Source: an uncultured Polaribacter sp.
Lineage (GTDB): Bacteria; Bacteroidota; Bacteroidia; Flavobacteriales; Flavobacteriaceae
Direction: 5' to 3'
DNA: 39,769 nucleotides
Assembly (NCBI GenBank): GCA_905480405.1
Contig: CAJQQH010000080.1
Coordinates: 1-39,769 of the forward strand
Made by a program: the position numbers and the translations under genes. Below, in pieces: positions 16,541-24,219 of this stretch; position 1 is the first letter of the stretch; every line of letters starts with the position of its first letter. Below the pieces are notes generated by a model, which saw only the letters and a list, made by a program, of their open reading frames with translations, ran no database searches and was not told where the DNA came from.

Positions 16541-16936
16541 ATGAGCGGAGAAAAAAACATAGTTAAATTATTAAAACAAATGAACCCAATTTTAAATTTG
16601 GGAGAATATGTTTTTGTAACCGTTATTAATTTAGATAAAGTAAAAAGAACAGATACTTTATTTGAGTTTAAAGAAGAAGAAGGTATTACATTGGTTTTAG
16701 AAAAAAATAAGGCTGATATTTTGAAGTTACCTTATAATTATACATCTTCTTGGATTACCTTAAAAATTCATTCATCTTTAGAAGCTGTAGGTTTAACAGC
16801 TGCATTTTCTACTGCATTAACCAAACATAATATTAGTTGTAATGTTGTTGCAGGTTTTTATCACGATCATATTTTTGTTGATACAAAAGATGCAAAAAAA
16901 GCAATTGAAGTTTTACATCATTTAACTCAAAATTAG
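16541..16936 (+). CDS. ACT-domain protein (DUF2241/ACT_7 type)
   Basis: 131 residues made of two small beta-alpha-beta units. The first has GEYVFVTVINLDKV (about 21-34) and EEGITLVLEKNKAD; the second is a clear ACT unit: SSWITLKIHSSLEAVGLTAAFSTAL and then HNISCNVVAGFYHDHIFVDTKDAKKAIEVL. This matches the DUF2241 plus ACT_7 architecture. Ligand unknown; such proteins are cytosolic and probably bind a small effector. First gene of the operon; the dinB GTG lies two bases after its stop. Confidence 0.8.
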   Translation: MSGEKNIVKLLKQMNPILNLGEYVFVTVINLDKVKRTDTLFEFKEEEGITLVLEKNKADILKLPYNYTSSWITLKIHSSLEAVGLTAAFSTALTKHNISCNVVAGFYHDHIFVDTKDAKKAIEVLHHLTQN

Positions 16937-16938
16937 TT

Positions 16939-18030
16939 GTGGAATTACAACCTCCTTTTCGTAAAATTATTCATGTAGATATGGATGCGTATTATGCATC
17001 TGTAGCGCAATTGGATAATCCAGAATTAAGAGGAAAAGCCATTGCTGTTGGTGGAGAAGGAAGAAGAGGGGTTATTTCTGCTGCAAGTTACGAAGCTCGT
17101 AAATTTGGTGTAAAATCTGCTATGAGCGGTACCTTAGCAAGGCAAAAATGTCCACATTTAATTTTTGTAAATTCAGATTTTGCTCGTTATAAAGAAATAT
17201 CAGCCAAAATTAGAGAAATATTTTACGATTATACAGATTTGGTAGAGCCACTTTCTTTAGATGAAGCTTACTTAGATGTTACAGAAAATAAGAAAGGAAA
17301 CCCCTCTGCAAATGCAATAGCAAGAGAAATAAGAGATCGAATTTTTGAGGAAACTGGCTTAAGAGCATCAGCAGGTATTTCTATTAATAAATTTATAGCA
17401 AAAGTAGCTTCTGATATTAATAAACCTAACGGACAAAAAACGGTTCATCCAGATGAGGTTATTCAGTTTTTAGAAGAATTACCTGTTAATAAATTTTATG
17501 GAGTTGGTAAAGTTACAGCTGCTAAAATGTATAATTTGGGCATTTTTGTTGGTAACGATTTAAAGAAAAAATCGTTAGAAGAATTGGCAACTCTTTTTGG
17601 GAAGTCTGGTGCGCATTATTATAACATTGTAAGAGGTATACATAATAGTGTTGTAAAACCAAACCGAATTAGAAAATCGATTGCAGCAGAACGTACTTTT
17701 TTCGAGAATATTTCTTCAGAAATATTTATGATAGAAAAGTTAGATAAAATTGCAGATGAGTTAGAGAAACGTATGTTAAAATCTAATACAAAAGGGAAAA
17801 CGATTACTTTAAAAATAAAATATTCAGATTTTACACAACAGACAAGAAGTAGGACTAAAACAAACTTTATGCAGAAAAAAAGTGAGTTTTTTCCGGTTGT
17901 AAAAGAACTGTTGTATCAAGATAAAATTACAAATTCGGTACGTTTATTGGGTTTGTCTTTTGGTAATTTAAATACAATAATAAAAGAACCAGTTTGGGTT
18001 CAGTTAAAACTAAAATTTGAAGGGTATTAG
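16939..18030 (+). CDS. dinB: DNA polymerase IV (Y-family)
   Basis: Translesion polymerase of 363 residues. Catalytic metal ligands lie in HVDMDAYYASV (12-22) and SLDEAYLDV (106-114, D108/E109). The aromatic pair after MDA includes the steric gate (Y19). ASAGISINKFIAKVASDINKPNGQ (143-166) is the family palm motif. The C-terminal little finger ends in VWVQLKLKFEGY, whose QLKLKF fits a beta-clamp-binding motif. The start is GTG at 16939, because the next ATG lies inside the catalytic motif. It overlaps the GNAT gene by 14 bases. No LexA-type box was recognised. Confidence 0.96.
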   Translation: MELQPPFRKIIHVDMDAYYASVAQLDNPELRGKAIAVGGEGRRGVISAASYEARKFGVKSAMSGTLARQKCPHLIFVNSDFARYKEISAKIREIFYDYTDLVEPLSLDEAYLDVTENKKGNPSANAIAREIRDRIFEETGLRASAGISINKFIAKVASDINKPNGQKTVHPDEVIQFLEELPVNKFYGVGKVTAAKMYNLGIFVGNDLKKKSLEELATLFGKSGAHYYNIVRGIHNSVVKPNRIRKSIAAERTFFENISSEIFMIEKLDKIADELEKRMLKSNTKGKTITLKIKYSDFTQQTRSRTKTNFMQKKSEFFPVVKELLYQDKITNSVRLLGLSFGNLNTIIKEPVWVQLKLKFEGY

Positions 18031-18487
18031 AACAGATTCTAAGAATAAAGATTTCATTAACTTAGTAAAGCAATTAGACGCTTATTTAAAAATTACGGAT
18101 GGAGATGAACACGATTATTATAATCAGTTTAATCATATAGATGTTTTAAAAAATGTTGTGGTTGTTTATGTTACTAATGAAATAAATTTAGAACAAGGTA
18201 AAATAGCAGTTGGTTGTGGTGCTATTAAAAGGTTTAATGATACTTCTGTTGAGTTAAAAAGAATGTTTGTTAGCAAAGAGCAAAGAAGAAAAGGGATTGC
18301 GCAAAAAGTATTGTTAGAGTTAGAAATTTGGGCAAAAGAATTGGGTTTTAAAAGTTGTGTTTTAGAAACCGGAAAGCGACAAATAGAAGCAGTACAATTT
18401 TATAAGAATTGCAACTATCAAATCATTCCAAATTATGGACAATACAAAGGAATGGAAAATAGTATTTGTTTTGAAAAAAAGGTATAA
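18017..18487 (+). CDS. GNAT-family N-acetyltransferase
   Basis: 156 residues. Motif A is VELKRMFVSKEQRRKGIAQKV (78-98), with the acetyl-CoA loop QRRKGIA (89-95); motif B is AVQFYKNCNYQIIPNYGQYKG (125-145). The N-terminal IRTDSKNKDFINLVKQLDAYL is conserved in close relatives as I recall them, so initiation must be near the TTG at 18017; there is no ATG before it. That makes it overlap dinB by 14 bases in another frame. Acceptor substrate unknown. The oxidoreductase ATG follows its stop with no gap. Confidence 0.82.
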   Translation: MKGIRTDSKNKDFINLVKQLDAYLKITDGDEHDYYNQFNHIDVLKNVVVVYVTNEINLEQGKIAVGCGAIKRFNDTSVELKRMFVSKEQRRKGIAQKVLLELEIWAKELGFKSCVLETGKRQIEAVQFYKNCNYQIIPNYGQYKGMENSICFEKKV

Positions 18488-19594
18488 ATGAACTACAGTT
18501 ATTGGGAGTTAAAAGAGTGGTTTACAAACATCGATTTTACAATTGTTGGTAGCGGTATTGTGGGCTTAAATTGTGCTTTAGAACTGAAAAATAAATATCC
18601 AAAAGCAAAAATATTAATTCTCGAAAAAGGAATGTTGCCACAAGGAGCAAGTACTAAAAATGCGGGTTTTGCTTGTTTTGGAAGTTTATCAGAAATTATT
18701 GATGACTTAAATTCGCATACAGAAGAAGAAGTTTTTAATTTGGTTGATAAACGCTGGAATGGTTTACAACTTTTACGTAAAAATTTAGGAGATAAAAATA
18801 TTGATTTTCAGCAAAATAAAGGGTTTGAATTATGTGATTCTGAAACTTTTTTTGAGGATTGTATTTCAAAAAAAAAGACAATTAATAACTTATTAAAACC
18901 TATTTTTAAAGAACGTGTTTTTACAACTTGTAATAATATTTTTGCGTTTCAAAAAACGCATCAACAATATATAGTTAATAATTTTGAAGGTCAAATTGAT
19001 ACTGGAAAAATGGCATCAGAATTATTGCAAAGAGCACAAAAATTAGGCATTAAAATATTGAATAATATTTTAGTTGAATCGTATCAAGAAAATCAAAATA
19101 AAATTAATGTAAAAACCAATAGATTAGATTTTTATACAAGTAAATTGTTAATTGCAACTAATGGTTTTGCAAGTACATTATTAAAGGAAAATGTACAACC
19201 TGCAAGGGCGCAAGTTTTAATTACAAAACCGATTAAAAACTTACATATTAAAGGAACTTTTCATTTAGATAAAGGCTATTATTATTTTAGAAATATTGAT
19301 GATAGAATTCTATTTGGTGGCGGAAGAAATTTAGATTTTAAAGGAGAAGAAACTCAGAGATTTGGTCAAACAGAAGTGATTCAAAATCAACTAGAAAAAA
19401 TATTAAAAGAAACTATTTTACCAAATACAAATTTTGAAATTGATTATAGATGGAGCGGTATTATGGGAGTTGGTAAACAAAAAAATGCAATTGTAAAGCA
19501 ATTGTCTAATAATGCTTTTTGTGGTGTTCGTTTAGGCGGCATGGGAATTGCAATTGGTAGTTTAGTTGGTAAAGAATTGTCAGATTTATTATGA
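18488..19594 (+). CDS. FAD-dependent oxidoreductase (DAO family, MnmC-C/glycine-oxidase-like)
   Basis: A 368-residue flavoenzyme. The dinucleotide-binding site FTIVGSGIVGLNCALEL (17-33, GxGxxG at 21-26) is followed by ILILEKGMLPQGASTKNAGFACFGS, the DAO-family ribose and flavin contact. KLLIATNGFA (about 218-227) and the C-terminal RWSGIMGVGKQKNA and GVRLGGMGIAIGSLVGKELSDLL complete the flavin site. Probably oxidises an amine or amino acid; substrate unknown. It overlaps the next gene by four bases (ATGA). Confidence 0.85.
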   Translation: MNYSYWELKEWFTNIDFTIVGSGIVGLNCALELKNKYPKAKILILEKGMLPQGASTKNAGFACFGSLSEIIDDLNSHTEEEVFNLVDKRWNGLQLLRKNLGDKNIDFQQNKGFELCDSETFFEDCISKKKTINNLLKPIFKERVFTTCNNIFAFQKTHQQYIVNNFEGQIDTGKMASELLQRAQKLGIKILNNILVESYQENQNKINVKTNRLDFYTSKLLIATNGFASTLLKENVQPARAQVLITKPIKNLHIKGTFHLDKGYYYFRNIDDRILFGGGRNLDFKGEETQRFGQTEVIQNQLEKILKETILPNTNFEIDYRWSGIMGVGKQKNAIVKQLSNNAFCGVRLGGMGIAIGSLVGKELSDLL

Positions 19595-20040
19595 GGATAA
19601 AACAAGAACTTTTTAAACAATGCATAGCATTTGTAAATAATAGAGCAGATACAGTTGAAGCAATTATTTCATCTAACCAAAAAGCTTTACAAACGGAAAC
19701 TAAAAGTTCTGCAGGTGATAAACATGAAACCGGTAGAGCAATGTTACAGTTAGAAATGGAAAAAGCAAGTCAGCAATTATCTGGCATTCATCAAATGAAA
19801 GAGGTTTTATCCAAAATAAATATAAATAGTACTACCGAAATTGCACATTTAGGTAGTGTTATAGAAACAGCTTCTGTAAATTACTTTTTGGCTATTTCTG
19901 CTGGTAAAATTACTGTTAATGCTACTATCTATTATGCTGTTTCTGTATCATCACCAATAGGAAAACTTTTGTTAGGAAAAAGGGTAACAGATGAGTTGGT
20001 TTTTAATGGTAAAAAAATAATTATAAATAAGATAAATTAA
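19591..20040 (+). CDS. GreA/GreB C-terminal-domain-like protein
   Basis: 149 residues: an N-terminal helical part (about 1-75, with SSAGDKHETGRAMLQLEMEKA) and a C-terminal FKBP-like part resembling the GreA/GreB RNA-polymerase-binding domain. Telling segments are LGSVIETASVNYFLAIS and SVSSPIGKLLLGKRVTDELVFNG; SPIGKxLLGK is the GreA hallmark. The N-terminal helix pair lacks the paired acidic tip I would expect for transcript cleavage, so it may bind polymerase without that activity (inference). Relatives are often mislabelled 3-oxoacyl-ACP synthase. Last gene of the dinB operon. Confidence 0.75.
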   Translation: MRIKQELFKQCIAFVNNRADTVEAIISSNQKALQTETKSSAGDKHETGRAMLQLEMEKASQQLSGIHQMKEVLSKININSTTEIAHLGSVIETASVNYFLAISAGKITVNATIYYAVSVSSPIGKLLLGKRVTDELVFNGKKIIINKIN

Positions 20041-20077
20041 AAAGATGTATTTTTAAGAAATAAAACCCTCGCTTAGA

Positions 20078-20953
20078 ATGCCTAATAATTTCCTAAAAAC
20101 TCACTATGCTCAAAATTTTCAAAAATCAAATTTTAATATTTTAAGAATAGAAGATCTATTTAGGCAAGAAAACATTACAAATATTATTAATAACCATAAG
20201 GTAGATTTTTACACTTTGCTTTTTTTTAGTGATGGAAAAGGAAAACACTCTATTGATTTTACAGATTATACATATAGTAAAGGAACAATACTTTCGATAA
20301 GAAAAGATCAAATCCATAAATTTTATTTAAATGATAAAACGAAAGGATATCTGCTATGTTTTAAAGAAGAATTTTTAAATCGTTACTTAAATGAAGTTGA
20401 AGTTTCTAAATCTATACAGATGTTTAATGAGTTATTAACCTCACCAAAAACACAATTAAATGATAAAGAATTTAGAAGTGTAATACGCTTAGGGTTTGGT
20501 ATAGAACAAGAATATTTATCATTAAATGATAAATATTCGTTACAAATTATTAGAAGTCTTGTTCATATTTTAATAACACTTATTTATAGAATAAAATCTA
20601 AAGGTCATAATAAGGTGCGATTAAGTAAATATTTAAATGAGTTTATACGATTCCAGAATTTATTGGAACAAGAATTTTCGAACACCAAAAAGGTCTGTGA
20701 TTATGCAAGTATGTTAGGTTTTTCTACTAAAAAACTAAATACTGTGGTTAATTTTGTAGTTAATAAACCGGCTAAAGAATTTATAAATGATACAGTGATA
20801 ATTAAAATTAAAAGACAACTTTTACACTCTAACCTTTCTATTAAAGAAATTGCTTTTAGGGTCGGTTTTAATGATCCTACTAACTTCTATAAGTATTTTA
20901 AAAAAAATACAAGTTACACACCTGAGTCTTATAGAAAAATTTATAAGATTTAA
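20078..20953 (+). CDS. AraC-family transcriptional regulator
   Basis: 291 residues: an N-terminal cupin-like ligand-binding domain (about 20-105, with FYTLLFFSDGKGKHSIDF and SKGTILSIRKDQIHKF), a helical linker, and a C-terminal pair of HTH motifs. HTH1 is about 205-226 (VCDYASMLGFSTKKLN); HTH2 is 253-287 (SIKEIAFRVGFNDPTNFYKY, then TPESYRK). This is a classical one-component AraC regulator, not the membrane hybrid type. It lies 37 bases after the dinB operon and directly before the region serving the PL6 lyase, so control of that gene is an obvious but untested guess. Confidence 0.92.
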   Translation: MPNNFLKTHYAQNFQKSNFNILRIEDLFRQENITNIINNHKVDFYTLLFFSDGKGKHSIDFTDYTYSKGTILSIRKDQIHKFYLNDKTKGYLLCFKEEFLNRYLNEVEVSKSIQMFNELLTSPKTQLNDKEFRSVIRLGFGIEQEYLSLNDKYSLQIIRSLVHILITLIYRIKSKGHNKVRLSKYLNEFIRFQNLLEQEFSNTKKVCDYASMLGFSTKKLNTVVNFVVNKPAKEFINDTVIIKIKRQLLHSNLSIKEIAFRVGFNDPTNFYKYFKKNTSYTPESYRKIYKI

Positions 20954-21013
20954 TATTTCCCATTTTTACAGTCTAAAAGCGTTTTATTACCTTTTTTGTA
21001 ATTAGATTTTTTT

Positions 21014-21021
21014 TAAATTTG
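21014..21021 (+). promoter_or_regulatory. -7 promoter box (TAAATTTG) of the candidate small RNA
   Basis: An exact TAnnTTTG with TTTG at 20995-20998. The spacing of 15 is shorter than the usual 17-23, so strength is uncertain. Confidence 0.45.
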
Positions 21022-21027
21022 ATAATA

Positions 21028-21152
21028 ACATTTAATGTTATCAATCGAAAAAATTATTGTCCCCCTGTTTTTTCATGGATTTATAAGATTTATGAAAAAG
21101 TATATAATTCTATCACCTTAATTCTTTTTAGAATAAAGGTGATTTTTTTTTT
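21028..21152 (+). ncRNA. Candidate small RNA or 5' leader ending in a terminator
   Basis: Promoter box, two internal inverted repeats, a C-rich patch and an intrinsic terminator define a unit of about 125 bases between the AraC gene and the PL6 lyase. It could be an independent sRNA, the 3' end of the araC transcript, or an attenuating leader of the lyase. The start is estimated as about seven bases after the -7 box. There is no sequence match to any known RNA family that I recognise. Confidence 0.35.
21111..21152 (+). terminator. Strong intrinsic terminator
   Basis: A 13-bp stem with one mismatch (TCACCTTAATTCT, 21113-21125, with 21130-21142), a four-base loop and ten T. It separates the AraC gene from the lyase. 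Confidence 0.92.
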
Positions 21153-21283
21153 AATCCTTATTTTAGTAATTAAATGAATAGAGAGTAACTTTATTTAATA
21201 AATATTAGTTTCAATCGTTTTTAATTTATTCTAAAAAAAACAGTGCTTTTTTAAATTTTTCTGTCTTATTTTCACAAAAAAAT

Positions 21284-21299
21284 AATTGGTTAACCAATT
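21284..21299. promoter_or_regulatory. 16-bp palindromic operator candidate before the lyase
   Basis: AATTGGTTAACCAATT, a perfect palindrome ending 13 bases before the lyase ATG. The core TTGGT..ACCAA has the shape of FadR-subfamily GntR operators; no GntR gene is in the window. Confidence 0.6.
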
Positions 21300-21312
21300 T
21301 TAACATTTAAAA

Positions 21313-22592
21313 ATGAACAACTTATCTTTTAAATTAGTCTTCTTTATCAGTACTTTTTTTTAGTAACAAGTACATATGCACAATTAGTTAATAATAGTTC
21401 TGAGCTACAAAATGCTATTTCTAATGCTTCTTCTGGTTCAGAAATAATATTGGCTAATGGAACTTGGAATAATATTTTTATAGATTTTAATAAAAATGGT
21501 ACTGCCTCTGAACCTATTACTATTTCTGCTCAAAATCCAGAATCTGTTTTTATGACAGGTAATTCTCGTGTCTATATGAGAGGTAGTTATCTAACTATTT
21601 CTGGCTTAGTATTTAAAGATCCATCTAATTTAGTTGTTAGTGGCTCTACTATAGAGCCAATATTTGAATTAAATAAGTGTAATAACTGCAAGGTAACAAA
21701 TAATAAAATTGATTCTTACAACGGAACAGAAGCTCAAAAAACAATGAAATTTAAATGGATTTATATTGTTGATGGTCAGTATAATGAAATTTCGCACAAT
21801 TCTTTTGTTGGCAAGTATGGAATAGGAAGTATTATTAATGACAATAGATCTTTAGGTAATGCAGATTATTTGAAAATTCATCATAATTATTTTGCAGACA
21901 GAACACCAATTAATGGATTAAATGATGATAATGATCAAGATGCAATAAGAATTGGTACGAGTACAACATCACTTAGTAATTCATTTTCAGAAGTTTATGA
22001 TAATTATTTTTATAACTTTTTTGGAGAAATTGAAATTATTTCTAACAAATCTGGAAAGAATAAATATTACAATAACACCTTTAGAGATTATGGTGGAGGT
22101 TTAACACTTAGACATGGTAATAATTGCGAAGTTTATGGAAATTATTTTTTTGCTGAAAATAATGATTTTACGTTAGGTATTCGTCTTATTGGTGAAGGTC
22201 ATAAAGTATATAATAATTACATAGAAGGTATAAATTCTTTTAAACCAAGTGGCTCTTCGAGTAGTGTTACTGGTGGAATTAATGTTATGAATGGAGTTTC
22301 TAATCCAGAGTTAAATCAGTATTTTCAAGTTAAAAATGCACAAGTTCTTAATAATACTTTTGTAAACTGTGATTATGCAATAAGAATTGGTACTTCACTT
22401 GGTGGTGATCAAGCGCCAGAAAACTTAACAGTAGCCAATAATATAATGTATAATACAAGTATTGATGCGTATCATATAAATACAACACCAATAGGAACGT
22501 CTATTTCTGAAGGTAATATTACTAATATATCAAATAGCGATATTACAGATGATGGAAATTTTCATAGAATTACAATAGTAGAAATTAGTTAA
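21313..22592 (+). pseudogene. PL6 polysaccharide lyase (alginate lyase / chondroitinase-B type), frame broken at T8
   Basis: A right-handed beta-helix lyase of family PL6, cleaving alginate or dermatan sulfate. Catalytic spacing matches chondroitinase B exactly: Glu pair and Lys in EIEIISNKSGK (E239, E241, K246 in the restored protein) and Arg in LTLRHGN (R267), 21 residues after the Lys. The ATG at 21313 begins a good signal peptide (MNNLSFKLVFFIS) but the frame hits TAG at 21361 after eight T. One extra T, two fewer T, or a -1 slip restores it through LVTSTYAQLVNN, giving 426 residues with cleavage at YA|Q. The frame open without repair starts only at TTG 21450 and lacks export. The end, DGNFHRITIVEIS, comes some 75 residues earlier than in chondroitinase B. 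It may be phase-variable, recoded, decaying, or a sequence error. Confidence 0.8.
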
Positions 22593-22596
22593 TTTT

Positions 22597-24111
22597 TTAA
22601 ATCTCTTTAACTATTTTTTTTGTAATTCTATCTCCGTTTTTTAAATCTATTATCAATATATAAATCCCAGATTTTAAATTAGATAAATTTATTTTTGTAG
22701 AAGTTGAAGTTTTTACCTTTTTACCTAATGTGTTGTATACATCTACCTTTTTTAACGGTTCTGAAGTTGATAGTTCTAATCTGTTTTTTACAGGGTTTGG
22801 AAACAAATTAATATTTGAAACTTCATAAGAATTTATAGAAAGTGCCTGACATGCACTTTCATTTATTACAAATGTTCCTGAAGCATCAACTTGAGTCCAA
22901 GTAGCAGTACTATAAGTAATATCATCTACATAAACACATTGTAAATTTGGATTGTTTGAAAGCCTAAATTTTGATGCAGAACTCATCTTTGTATTGTTAC
23001 CATTTCTAGCATCAACAGTCATTAAATTATTATAAGGAGCATCTAAATGTGTTAAATCTGTATTTTTTGTTAAATTTAGCTCAGTTAAATCGTTATTTGA
23101 GCAATAGAAATTTGATAGTTTTGTGTTGTTAGTAACATCAATAGCAGCAATATCATTGTAGCTCATATTTATACTAGTTAAATTAATATTATCACTTACA
23201 TTTAAACTAGTTAATGAATTTCTCTGACAGTTAATTACTTGCAACCAAGTAACAACCCCATCAACTAATAAAGATGTTAACTGATTCCAATCGCAATCTA
23301 TTTGATGCAGGTTTATATTAGATCTAAAATCTAAAGATGCAATGTTATTATTACCACAATCAACAAGTGTTAAGTTTTCTAATGAAGCGCTTGTATCTAG
23401 ACTTGTAAGCTCATTTAAATTACAATCTAAAGTAAATAACTCTGTACTGTCTAACTGCAAAGAACCAGCTATATCATTATTACTACAATCTACATTGTAT
23501 AGTATTTTTTTTTCAGATAAATCTAAAGAAGTTAGTAAGTTATTAGCAATTTCTAAAAATTGTAAATCAGTTGCTTTACTAAGATCAACACTAGTTAATT
23601 TATTATCACTAGCATTTAAACGTGTTAAGTTTACAGTGTTTAAATTTAGAGAACCAGCAATTTCATTTTTATTTACTACAACAGTTGTTAATTCTGTATG
23701 ATTAGTTAAATCTAAACTAGAAATATTATTTTCAGAAAAATCCAACTCTTGCAAACTGGTATGTGCACTAATATCTATAGAGGTTAAGGAGTTTTTACCA
23801 ACATTTAATTTTACTAAACTTAAATTGGTTGAGATATCAACAGAGGTTAAACTACAACTATAAAGTGATAAAGATGTTATGTTTTCAAATACTTCTAAGC
23901 CAACTAAAGAAGCAATACTTGTGTAAGCTATATCAATTTCTCCTATAAAACTTGTAGCTTCTGAAACTTGAATTTCATTATCATCATTAGTGTCAATATT
24001 ATCATTATTAATAAGGTAATTTTTAAAATTAATGTCAGGAATATCTACATTTTGAGAAAATGAAGCATAACTAAAAAGAATAGTAATAAAAATAAGAAAT
24101 CGGTTTTTCAT
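22597..24111 (-). CDS. Secreted leucine-rich-repeat protein with T9SS sorting domain
   Basis: 504 residues: signal peptide (MKNRFLIFITILFSYASFSQ, cleavage FS|QN), then VDIPDINFKNYLI and the acidic loop NIDTNDDNEIQVSEA that opens many flavobacterial LRR proteins. About 14 repeats of roughly 20-23 residues follow to about 370 (pattern L-T-S-L-D-(L/V)-S-x-N-x-x-L-x-x-L-x-(C/A)-x-x-N). The C-terminal T9SS type A domain starts at about 433 (INLFPNPVKNRLELS ... GKKVKT ... IYILIIDLKNG ... KKIVKEI). Secreted and probably surface-attached by the type IX system; ligand unknown. Start is ATG 24111; the TTG at 24120 lies in the -7 box. The stop is four bases from the lyase stop, with no terminator between. 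Confidence 0.9.
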   Translation of the reverse strand: MKNRFLIFITILFSYASFSQNVDIPDINFKNYLINNDNIDTNDDNEIQVSEATSFIGEIDIAYTSIASLVGLEVFENITSLSLYSCSLTSVDISTNLSLVKLNVGKNSLTSIDISAHTSLQELDFSENNISSLDLTNHTELTTVVVNKNEIAGSLNLNTVNLTRLNASDNKLTSVDLSKATDLQFLEIANNLLTSLDLSEKKILYNVDCSNNDIAGSLQLDSTELFTLDCNLNELTSLDTSASLENLTLVDCGNNNIASLDFRSNINLHQIDCDWNQLTSLLVDGVVTWLQVINCQRNSLTSLNVSDNINLTSINMSYNDIAAIDVTNNTKLSNFYCSNNDLTELNLTKNTDLTHLDAPYNNLMTVDARNGNNTKMSSASKFRLSNNPNLQCVYVDDITYSTATWTQVDASGTFVINESACQALSINSYEVSNINLFPNPVKNRLELSTSEPLKKVDVYNTLGKKVKTSTSTKINLSNLKSGIYILIIDLKNGDRITKKIVKEI

Positions 24112-24117
24112 AGCTGC

Positions 24118-24125
24118 CAAAATTA
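24118..24125 (-). promoter_or_regulatory. -7 promoter box (TAATTTTG) of the LRR gene
   Basis: An exact TAnnTTTG ending six bases before the ATG at 24111, so the transcript would start at or near the A of ATG (leaderless). A CTTG lies 24 bases upstream. Confidence 0.5.
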
Positions 24126-24219
24126 CATTTATATATTTTCTATAATATACAAGTATAATTAAAACAATAATACTAAGATGTTTAAATGTATGGATAGATA
24201 CATTTAATGTGTAAATTAC

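Larger units (their letters stand above)
20954..21312 (+). other. Structured 359-base intergenic region upstream of the PL6 lyase
   Basis: No credible reading frame. In order it holds: an exact -7 box TAAATTTG (21014-21021) with a TTTG 15 bases upstream; a 6-bp inverted repeat TAACAT/ATGTTA (21026-21040); a C-rich patch TTGTCCCCCTG (21058-21067, approximate left end), striking in such AT-rich DNA; an 8-bp inverted repeat TTTTTCAT/ATGAAAAA (21069-21076 with 21092-21099); a strong terminator (21111-21152); A/T-rich filler; and a 16-bp palindrome just before the lyase start. Confidence 0.7.

Noticed and set aside
21066-21082. Shared 16-17 base string (GTTTTTTCATGGATTT) between the intergenic region and the TetR gene near 39520
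   Set aside because: Such a match in AT-rich DNA is expected by chance, and in the TetR gene it is ordinary coding sequence.
21450-22592. PL6 lyase as a complete gene starting at TTG 21450
   Set aside because: That start removes the signal peptide and the first beta-helix coil, both of which are encoded just upstream in a frame separated only by the T run.
22700-23900. Long open frames antisense to the LRR gene and repeated short words
   Set aside because: They are shadows of the leucine-rich repeats; the repeated words follow the LRR codons, so this is not a CRISPR or independent gene.
20078-24111. Complete polysaccharide utilisation locus
   Set aside because: There is no SusC/SusD pair, no TonB receptor and only one lyase, so it is at most a satellite or a remnant.
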